This document shows positions 56,526-64,000 of a stretch of DNA of 64,000 nucleotides, piece by piece (positions within the stretch are counted from its first letter, which is position 1; every line of letters begins with the position of its first letter). The position numbers and the translations under genes were made by a program. The notes beneath the pieces were generated by a model. It worked only from the letters and a program-made list of their open reading frames with translations, did no database searches and was not told the origin of the DNA. The stretch is taken from the NCBI GenBank assembly GCA_037042915.1, contig CM073202.1:2232001-2296000 (forward strand). The letters run 5' to 3'. This stretch comes from Auricularia sp. M13. Its lineage: Eukaryota; Basidiomycota; Agaricomycetes; Auriculariales; Auriculariaceae.

Positions 56526-57784
56526 CGGGTCCACCGGCGACCTATCTCCCATCATTTTTTTTTCTCTCTGGCTGGCTTCTACGGGCTGTTCCTCCACCCT
56601 CGGGTCGATGGTTTATTGGGAATCATAGTAGCTACACGGCGGGGCAGCATCACTCTTTCCTGCTCATTTTTCTTGCTCGTGTTTTTTATCTGTATTTGAC
56701 CTCTGTTTAGCTTTCAACTCTTAGAATTGACTAGCATCTTTGCATGGATTTCTCGCTGGACATCTACTCACTACTATCTTGTTTTTGAGCTGTCGCGGCG
56801 GAGCTTCAACAGGTACAACCTCTCCGAGTCGTTCAACTGCCTAGAGTCCTATCACTGATCCAGTCTCCGGCGACTTTCGTCCCCAGGCTACAGCCGCCTA
56901 GCTCTGGGCTACTGTTGTATCTCTCCCTGAAAAGCGTGGCCCGCGTCCAGCCACACGAGATAACTTGGAAAGGTCCCATCGCCTTTCCCGCCCGCCTGCG
57001 TGCATCGCTGTCTGCCCCGAGTCCAGACACACTGAACAACGTCAACTCTCTACGCCCAGTACATTCTTGAACTGGGTATCCAGGAATTTGCATCATGCAC
57101 AACTCGTCGCTGGTTCGTGAACATCGCATGCGCGCCGGTCTGGTTCTTGCCACTGGGACAGATCCGCTATGAAACTACTGCCACTCAAGTGGAATAGATG
57201 GCGTATGTATCTGCCTACTTCGACTTTGACGCGACCTGCGTTTGTCTTACATCAATCTTGCTCTCTATCCCTTTGCCCGACGATGTCCCGGCACACCGGG
57301 CCCTTCCATGGACGCCCTTACCGTCCTCGCTACAAGAACCTGGCACAAAGCTTGGGAAACGAGGAGCGTGGCTATTGCTGATTGTGTCTCCGTGTCGACA
57401 TTGATCTTTGCGCGTTGGACACGGCTTGATCTTGAGTCTTGACAACAACCGGGCACCGTTCTTCTCCTTGCAACTTGCGGCTCGTGGCAAACCAGAACGA
57501 TTTGAGTGACTCAGATGGTACTCTTGGTTTCAGTGTTGCCCAATGCCAATGTGCTGCTTCAAGCATGGCTATTACTCATATAAGCGTCATACTACGCTTC
57601 GATGGTGGCGCTCGTTTCCTCTGCCCTATGGTGTCAACGCGTGCCTTTGCGGAGGAGCCTTCGGGGCGTTCGGGATTCATATGCTCCTTAAACTGTACAT
57701 TAATTATTTCCCAATAAAAACAGGGGGTCAAATCGTAAATATGAGGTCACACTGGAAAAAGCAGAGGTGCATTCTGTTTCTGAG
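56526..57784. other. Intergenic region, no recognised gene
   Basis: Begins with the T-rich 3' UTR of the flavoprotein gene (poly-T at about 56554). Several frames of 60-106 codons occur on both strands without recognisable features. From about 57700 the sequence becomes AT-rich and then enters the palindrome array. Confidence 0.4.
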
Positions 57785-57939
57785 GTGTTGACACGGCGCT
57801 GCGGAATGTCGACACTCTGCGGCGGAGTGTCGACACCCGACAGCAGAGTGTTGACACAGAACCGGAGTGTCGACACACTCCGGCTGTGTGCCGATACTCC
57901 ACTGCTGGGCGTCGACTCTCCGCCGCAAAGTGTCGACAC
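57785..57939. repeat. Array of eight GTGTCGACAC palindromes, mostly 21 bp apart
   Basis: Copies begin at 57785, 57806, 57827, 57848, 57867, 57888, 57909 and 57930, so the spacing is 21 bp except for one 19-bp step. Four core palindromes are exact or one base off (GTGTCGACAC, TGTCGACAC); others vary (GTGTTGACAC, GTGCCGATAC, GCGTCGACTC). Linkers are also related (often GCGGCGGA or CCGGA before the core). The 21-bp step equals two helical turns and also seven codons, so either a protein-binding array or a heptapeptide repeat in a former gene is possible. Confidence 0.85.
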
Positions 57940-58979
57940 ATTTTACAACAGCAACCCTTGTCCCTGGGATGCATCCACTCAACTCATTTAAGAATGATCT
58001 CTTTTCTTGAACGCCACTCAGCAACAATAGGGCGGGTCTCAGGATCACAGATTGCGAACCTCTGGCTATGAGGTCTGATCCATAATCAATGGGGAGATTA
58101 TACGTTCCCGAGTCATGGCCCTGATAATCTCGGAATATCGGATCTTAATCTTTTCGGAATTTAATCGACAAGGGTGTAAAGGAAATATTAACCAGGGCGA
58201 TGACCCGATCGCGGCTATGCCTAAAGCCTTGTCTTCCTACTTTCCTCCCAAACTATGGCACTTTTTAAAGAACACAAGCATTTACTGCTTCTGCAGTTTT
58301 CTCCTGCATACGTCATCTAAGGCATTATGCGCAGAGGTGAGGGAGTGCCGCTCGCAGGTTGCCAGCTGGCTTTGATAATCAAGCCCCGCTTCCTGCCCTC
58401 GCTCTGCTCTTGTCCCACACCAGTTGAAGCTGTGCAGACTTCTGCCATAGTCCACAAGGTCTCCGTCCTGATCCCCCCTGCCTTGCCGCGTGCTAGCGCG
58501 TTGTGCAGATGCAGCCGCAGTGAGCAAGCACAGGCCAGATTGCGACAGAGTTACACTGCCCTGTGCATCACAGCGGTGTGTCACTTGGCGTCCATGTCGA
58601 CAGAGTGTTTGCCCACGGTGGAAAACTTGCAGAAACTATGAGCTACAAGGTGGATGACCTGTTCGTGAGTTGCGCTTGCAGACCGTGCTTGCAGACCGCT
58701 CTGTTGACTGTCGACGCACAGAGCGCTCTGGATGGACAGGTGTTTGAGGTGCGCCTTATCGTCAACCCTTGACATGACCAAGCTGATTTGTAGTGCAGTG
58801 TGTGTTGATGTGCTGGAAGCATGCGACAACAGGTGGCCTCCAGTATGTCGCCGTGCTGCCCGTGAAATGCCTGTTCTGACACTGGAGCAGATGGCACCAG
58901 CCAGAGCCCGCGTACAGCAATGCAGACAAGCACAAACCGGTGGCAGCAGATGGCAAGGACAGCGCGGAGCAGCCGCGGC
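57940..58979. other. Gene-poor region left of the kinase relic
   Basis: AT-rich to about 58320, then more GC-rich. The plus-strand sequence at about 58800-58960 (DVLEACDNRW, RVQQCRQAQTGG) may be a degenerate upstream part of the kinase relic. Otherwise I see nothing supportable. Confidence 0.35.
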
Positions 58980-59480
58980 CCCTGGGTGCACTGCGACGTC
59001 AAGCCCGCCAACGTCATGCTTGCTGACGACACGCTGACGACACGCCGACGACACGATACCCGCTCTCATAGACCTTGGCTCCACTGTCCCCACGTGGGTG
59101 TACATACAGGTACTCCAGGAGGTCCTCATGCAGCAGGTATGTGGGCGCTATCGCTAGGGCTGATTGATTGCTGACCTGGCGACCAGGAAATGGCTGCTGG
59201 ACGCAGGTGCACTCCATACCGTGTGCCAGCGCTGTTTAATGTCAAGACGGACATAATGCTCGACGAGACAGTTGACATCTGGGTGCGCATCTTCCTTGTT
59301 TCATATGCGTCTAGCTAATGGCTTCTTGACCAAGCAGTTGCTCAGAGCGACCCTCTACACGCTCCCTACCTCTTCTCTCCAGGCCGGGCAAGGCGCATCC
59401 GTGCTCAACGCACAGTACAAGCACCCACCATCTGAGTACTTGCTTGGTGTACGCATCATCATCAGTCCAGGGTGGGCGTA
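58980..59480 (+). pseudogene. Relic of an STK16/ENV7-like protein kinase
   Basis: Fragments in kinase order are visible: VHCDVKPANVMLADD (catalytic loop, normally HRDIKPGNVMLADD), PALIDLGSTVP (the DFG region, in STK16-type kinases MDLGS), CTPYRVPALFNVKT (normally YRAPELFDVKT), MLDETVDIW (normally DTKVDIWSLG) and ASVLNAQYKHPP. They are scattered over two frames with poor splice signals and changed invariant residues (HRD to HCD, APE to VPA). The N-lobe is missing or unrecognisable. Intact members are membrane-associated kinases of the Golgi or vacuole. This copy is almost certainly non-functional. Confidence 0.65.
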
Positions 59481-59485
59481 TAGGT

Positions 59486-60530
59486 TCAAAGCAGAATATC
59501 ATTATCTAGACAGAATCGTTCTAGAGTATATACAGAAATGGCCCAAATTTCTGCCCTTCGCTTCCATGGATCATAGGGCAAAGGAACATTCAGCATCTTG
59601 GAGCGCCCCTTTCCATGTCTAATAAGTTCAAACAAAGGGTACGGCTGTCCCTCAGAGTCTGAGAGCCCAAAGCCAGTAGGCAGGAAGCCCGTCACCATCA
59701 CTGCGCTCCAAACTGCTTGGAATTGTGCGAGCGTCGCACTATCAGGGAACGGGCAGTTGGCTGCAGGCACAGGAATGGGATCGTGATGGACGTTGTCTTC
59801 AAGGCTGGCCTCCAGCTCCTTGGCACGCTCTGAGAAAGCATTAAACAGCAAGGCCTGCTTCTATTGGCACCAAAACTCACCTTTTTCTGACGACAACTCA
59901 TCCTCATTCTCAGAGTCTCCAGCGCCATAACAACCCTCCCGACGTTCGCGTATACGCCCCCGGACTCCATAAGGACGTTCAATGGTCTCCTCGTCAAGGC
60001 CCTCGCAGTCATCTTCCTCCCCAGGCGCAGGATCTTTATAAAATCCATGCTGGGCCTCTCCCAGGCGCACCATGTCCTGATAAGAGTTAGCACGTCCATG
60101 AGCAAATACGAACCACTCAACGTTAGGAGATTTATTGTAACCTTTCCCAGAGATGGGCTTGTGGTTCCAGACAGTGACGAACTCCTTGCAATCATTGTTG
60201 ATCTCCGTGAGGAAGAGTTCATGTAGAAGCCAGAGATGGTGGGTTTTGTTGGGGTCCAGATGATGCAAGCGTTCAAGGCGTGTGAAGAAAGCGCGCCACT
60301 GGTGTCCAAGGAACCGTCCAATCTCTAGCCAAAGGCGTTCAATGCGCGTGTTATGTGTGGACCTACCAGGTTTCAGATCAGAAGTTAAACTGAGACAAAA
60401 GACTCACGATCCCCAGATAAAGGAGCCGCGGTTGTAGCCTCGCAGCAGGATCATCAGCGCGGAAACCTTCAAATTCTCTGGACCACGATCGCCCCTTGCG
60501 CGGTGAACAGCCAGGGAAGACTAAGACAAT
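59486..60530 (-). mobile_element. Fossil: integrase-core (rve-type) mobile-element fragment
   Basis: The minus strand encodes the C-terminal part of a fungal integrase-core protein: RGDRGPENLKV, THNTRIERLWLEIGRFLGHQ, HHLWLLHELFLTEINNDC, WNHKPISGKGYNKSPN, then a downstream region with VWSAVMVTGFLPTGFGLS. Proteins of this kind are abundant in Agaricomycete genomes and belong to mobile elements; I cannot decide which element class. Only a fragment is present, with no terminal repeats seen on either side, so it is broken and truncated. Moderate conservation suggests a middle-aged copy. Confidence 0.65.
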
Positions 60531-62230
60531 GAATCCAGGAGTAGGGAGGAGCCGCAGATCAAAAGGGTGGGTGGGTGGAGTATACCCAACACACGAGAGA
60601 ATAGATATAGAGGTAGGGGTGAAACGGGGATATGGTCTCGAGTGTGTATGATCAAAACCCGAGTGAGGATCACGAAGACGAGGGGGAACCCGAATTCGTA
60701 TCCGGAGAGCTCGAGACTACTCGTGTGTAGTCGCCTACGAGAAGAGGGTGCACGGGAGAGGAGGATTGTGAGACGGGAGTGCGTCTTTTCTTCGTCGCTG
60801 CACTGGCGAAGTCTATGACTGCGTGCGAACGCGACGAACAGAAGTAGCACGGTTCGGATGGAGAATTCGTAGTAGGGGAGGAGGGAGGATGGTGTGCAAT
60901 CACGGAAGTCGCGACTACGCACCGAGGGAAGGGGGAAAACGGGACTTGAGGCCAATGGAGATGGCAGAGGGTGACTGAGACTTCGATTGCGTACGGACTA
61001 GAACGGAGGACGGGTGCGAGTACGAGAACTGGGCGCCGGAGTGCGCGATACTGAACTACTGGTGAGCCGGATGCTCGTGAGCCGCTGTGCTAAGGGAAAA
61101 CTACCTAACTACCTATCGCGTTTTATACAGGAGAATGCCAAGCCAATCAAGACCATGTCCCGAGCTGTACCGATAATGCCCATGCGATAGGAAGAGTTCC
61201 CGATTGTCACATGCGGACTGCGCGCGCCTGCGGGTTGCGCAATCCATTCTCGGGAGCCAATGAGAGGCCGATCCCGTGAGCGTGTGATTCAGACTTTGCT
61301 CCGAGGAAAGACTACCGATCGTCCACAAGTGTGCTGCGGCCTGCCCTGCCGTTTGGATGACGCCATAGACCGTGGGAAAGTGCGCTGCGATCACGATGAC
61401 GGGATTCCCTAGTATGGGTTTCGTGTTCCGCATTTCTCCGGTTTCTCAGGGTGCACATGCTCAGGGACAGTAGAGAGGAAGGATGCCCTAGACCCTGGTC
61501 TGGATATGGTCCGAGGTCGCAGCGGGTGACGTGTTCGCGAATGCGCAGGTGCCGATAACGATTTTGGGTGAATGAGTCAGGATCGTTCTCGGTTGCTGGT
61601 GATCCCTTGGGACCGGAGACAGCGGCGTCGAGAATATTCCTTCGCAGCCAGGGCGACTGCGCACCTTCGTGGTCGTGGTGTCTTTGCCGGAGTAGCACGC
61701 GGTCGTGTGCTGGAACACTTTCGGGAGGCGAACGTGGAACATGCTCGCCTGCTCTTAGAGACGGATCGTTCGTCCTTCGCGCATACTCTGGGAGTCTCGA
61801 AAGGCAAATCCGGGAGTCGTGCTTGAGGTCCAATAGAAGGGATTGTGGTTGCCGAGCCGTTGTCGCCAAGTTGTCCATGCTGGAGAGATGTCGGGTCTTG
61901 CCGGTGTGCGTCGCGTGTTCCATTTCGGGATGCTGTTCTTGTTGATTTGCGGTCTTCGTTGTTGTCGGGATGTGTGGTAGTACTGTATTCGAGTTTGTAT
62001 TGTGTCTTGCTATGTCGCCTTTATCTTGAAAGGGACGCGATTTTTCCGGCGTGTCAATTTCTGCCCGATCATCCGCGGGGTACTTTGAATGTGCACGTCC
62101 CTGTGCATCAAATTGCGAAGCATCAGGGACCCGCAAAATCGCGTCGCCATAAAAGGTCCTCGGAATGCTAAGTCGTGTCCTCCAACCCGCATTCGTCATG
62201 CAGTCTTTCGTCAATACCTCCTCTCTCAGG
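60531..62230. other. Long region without a supported gene
   Basis: A GA-rich block (about 60560-60800 and 60870-61030) is followed by mixed sequence. A 371-codon minus-strand frame at 61312-62427 runs antisense into the gene starting near 62231 and has no recognisable feature, so I leave it out. The right end is pyrimidine-rich and probably contains a 5' exon or leader of the next gene. Confidence 0.35.
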
Positions 62231-63168
62231 TCTACGTCTTCCCGACGTTCCTGTCGTTCGCCCACGTCGCCCGTCGCGCTGTTGAGCGTCATCGCGAAAT
62301 CGACGAGGCTATCGCCACGCAACATGCTCAGCTCGCGGCCATCTCGCGCGCGGTGTCCGAGAATTATCGCGCCCTCGATAGCATCACCAAGACGGCCGCC
62401 AAAGTTATCCAGACGCTCGCATCTCAAGACTCAATGGCCCTTGGATGGAACCCTGCCTTGGCTGGTCTCTCGACGTACTTCGATCCAAACGCCCCGACTC
62501 CCGAGATGCCGGAACCCGCAAAGGTCTACCCGGGACAGTTTACTGTCCTTGCGTTTGACTTCTATGCCACCGTTGCTCAGGATATCGGTACGCAGCTCGG
62601 GCGCCTTGTGAGCGCTCCTGACCAAGCGCACGCCGATGAAGTCGGGTTCTTCATCTCGCACTGGCCCGCAATCTCCGTGAGTCGCCGCATTCGGAATAGC
62701 GTTTGAAGAGGCTGAACATCCGCGCAGAACACGCTTCTGATTCTTGCCCATTACGCCGGACTCGCGCGCATCTATCGCGAATACGCCAAGTTCGTTGGAA
62801 CGCAGTATCAGGTACTCGAGCGCATCCACGCGAACGTCGCTCGCGACTTCCGCTCCGTTCGTCCTTCCTCGTATGCGGGTCTCATGGCCATGTTCAACGT
62901 TATCAAGCCGTTCACCACCGAAATCCCGACAGCTACCGCTAGCCTTTGGGAATATGGGGCGCTTGATGAACGGAACCCGTTCCGCTTCGCGACCTTCTCC
63001 CGTACTGACGGCTTCATCCCTGAAGACATCCGTGCCGAGATCGTCCACGACGTTCTTTCGCGTCAGAACATTAACGGCGGCCTGTACGCCACTGGTGAAC
63101 ATGCTGACGCTTTCGAGGCCTTGACTTTTGAGTGCGTTCCGTCTTCGTATTCGCGACTTGATTGCTGA
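62231..63168 (+). CDS. Unrecognised protein with N-terminal helical region
   Basis: Two exons read well. The first (from about 62231, after a CT-rich CTCTCAG acceptor) encodes VARRAVERHREIDEAIATQH and LAAISRAVSENYRALDSITK, helical and coiled-coil-like, then a globular part (YPGQFTVLAFDFYATVAQDI, HADEVGFFISHWPAIS). A GTGAGT...GCAG intron at 62677-62727 joins to NTLLILAHYAGLARIYREYA and a second part ending FECVPSSYSRLDC. The total is about 295 residues; the first exon is not placed. I do not recognise the family. It shares strand and region with the gene at 63539 and may belong to the same locus or element. Confidence 0.55.
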
Positions 63169-63492
63169 TCCGAGTGCGTGGCGGTCCAGTGTCCCGATGT
63201 TCGGCCGTCCGGAGTAACGCGGCGCCGGCGCCTCAGGGTCGAGTTGTTTGACAGTTGACATGTTCTTCGAAGTGTTCCCGCGGAATAGCATTGATTTCTT
63301 GCACCGCCACGTGTTTGTCGCGAGTTGAGTTTGCTGAAGTTGACTCGGGTGAATGGTACTCGTTGCGTGGAACATTCGGGACCGCAGGCTGCTTGTTCTG
63401 AGGCTGCCGTTGCACGGCAAACCGTACTGACCGTCCCGAATTCGTCCAAGTCGTTTGTGAAGGGCTAGAACTGAATACCCCCTGTCTGAGGA
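63169..63492. other. Intergenic region upstream of the last gene
   Basis: About 320 bp, no coding feature seen. Contains the upstream promoter of the gene at 63539. Confidence 0.4.
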
Positions 63493-63498
63493 TATAAG
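63493..63498 (+). promoter_or_regulatory. TATA-like element
   Basis: TATAAG lies 46 bp upstream of the ATG at 63539 and fits a short-leader promoter. Confidence 0.5.
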
Positions 63499-63538
63499 TT
63501 GGTTCCTGTCCCGCATTGCTCTCATTGCGTTTTCCCTC

Positions 63539-64000
63539 ATGTCCAGCCACCGCTCTCGTAAGACGGGACCCCCGAAGAACAGCAAGGGCAAGGCCAAGGC
63601 CAAGGCTGGTGGTCGTCGCGCGCGCGCTGTGGAGCCACCGCCTCCGCCCGTGGAGGAGCCCGTGCCCGTGGATCTCGCGGCCCTCGCTGAATACTGGAAC
63701 GCTCCTGACGACCCGCCCGTGTTGGACTCTTCGCTTCCTTCGTCCTTTGTCTGCTGCCACGGCGACCAGCCGCGCCGTGACGCTCTCCTTGACGCCAACA
63801 AGTTCGTGCTATTCCTCACGGCCATTCGCACCGGCAAGAACGAGCATGAGATTCTCTCCCACTTCCCGGTACGTGGTACGATATTGGAAGCGCGCGTTTA
63901 TGCTGACGGTCTCGCAGATCGCTGGCTACGACGACGACTCGGAACCCGTGTGTTGCTTCATGTTGGCCGCGTACTGCGTCATCCCCTCCGAGTGCTACGA
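63539..64000 (+). CDS. Unrecognised protein with basic N-terminus, cut by the window end
   Basis: The start at 63539 opens with a lysine/arginine-rich, disordered segment (MSSHRSRKTGPPKNSKGKAK) and a proline stretch (VEPPPPPVEEPVPVD), followed by a more ordered part (LAALAEYWNAPDDPP, LDANKFVLFLTAIRTGKNEH). An intron at 63869-63917 (GTACGT...CGCAG) joins ILSHFP to IAGYDDDSEPVCCFMLAAYC. The gene continues beyond 64000, so its length and function are unknown. The basic tail would suit nucleic-acid binding (inference). Confidence 0.6.
   Translation, partial: MSSHRSRKTGPPKNSKGKAKAKAGGRRARAVEPPPPPVEEPVPVDLAALAEYWNAPDDPPVLDSSLPSSFVCCHGDQPRRDALLDANKFVLFLTAIRTGKNEHEILSHFPVRGTILEARVYADGLADRWLRRRLGTRVLLHVGRVLRHPLRVLR

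Noticed and set aside
57785-57939. Regularly spaced repeats as a possible CRISPR array
   Set aside because: Repeat units are 10-bp palindromes with related 11-bp linkers, not long repeats with unique spacers, and the DNA is eukaryotic.
61312-62427. A 371-codon minus-strand open frame
   Set aside because: No domain or conserved block, low-complexity polar composition, and it runs antisense into the better supported gene at 62231.

Overview
The window is nuclear DNA of a filamentous basidiomycete, most likely an Agaricomycete. Genes are dense and GC-rich. They carry many introns of about 50-65 nt that begin GT(R)NGT and end in YAG, often with a CTGAC/CTAAC branch site. The recognisable genes are typical fungal single-copy ones (SPB4, PHO88, ATP synthase subunit g, ILV5), alongside basidiomycete families (F-box/leucine-rich proteins, P450s, small secreted proteins, GH78-type hydrolases). 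I saw no rRNA, convincing tRNA or CRISPR array.

Layout. 0-5.4 kb: SPB4 helicase and a long coiled-coil protein, both minus. 5.5-8 kb: two tandem paralogous membrane-anchored proteins of unknown function. 8-11 kb: gene-poor, with a 250-bp inverted repeat whose arms each carry a hairpin, and a 0.5-kb MITE-like element. 11-18 kb: F-box protein, PHO88, ATP20, DJ-1/PfpI protein and a small secreted protein. 18.4-28.7 kb: four enzyme genes side by side, namely a condensation-type O-acyltransferase, an epoxide hydrolase, a secreted-type haem peroxidase fused through a transmembrane segment to a cytochrome P450, and, divergently transcribed, a BBE/GOOX-type flavo-oxidase. Together they look like an oxylipin or peroxide-processing cluster. 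29.4-33.5 kb: a copper-type P1B ATPase. 33.3-38.1 kb: a tandem segmental duplication that copied the ATPase tail, a small unknown gene and an F-box gene, leaving intact and decayed copies. 38.3-40.7 kb: a repeat protein built from duplicated symmetrical exons. 41-47 kb: a Bqt4-like APSES/membrane protein, ILV5 and a GH78-like hydrolase. 48-53.8 kb: a P450, an EI24/RRT8-like membrane protein and a DUF1295 membrane protein, the last two divergent. 55.3-56.5 kb: an intronless AIF/FSP1-like flavoprotein. 56.5-64 kb: gene-poor and relic-rich, with an array of eight palindromes spaced mostly 21 bp, a decayed STK16-type kinase, an integrase-core fossil, and two unrecognised genes, the last running off the window.

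A technical point matters for every reader. Many otherwise well-conserved genes change reading frame by a single base at places with no splice sites (the P1B ATPase alone shows three). The pattern, mostly a missing base, spread over unrelated genes including the essential ILV5, suggests residual sequencing or assembly indels rather than widespread gene death. Gene ends and joins below are inferred by eye from splice signals and family conservation, not computed.
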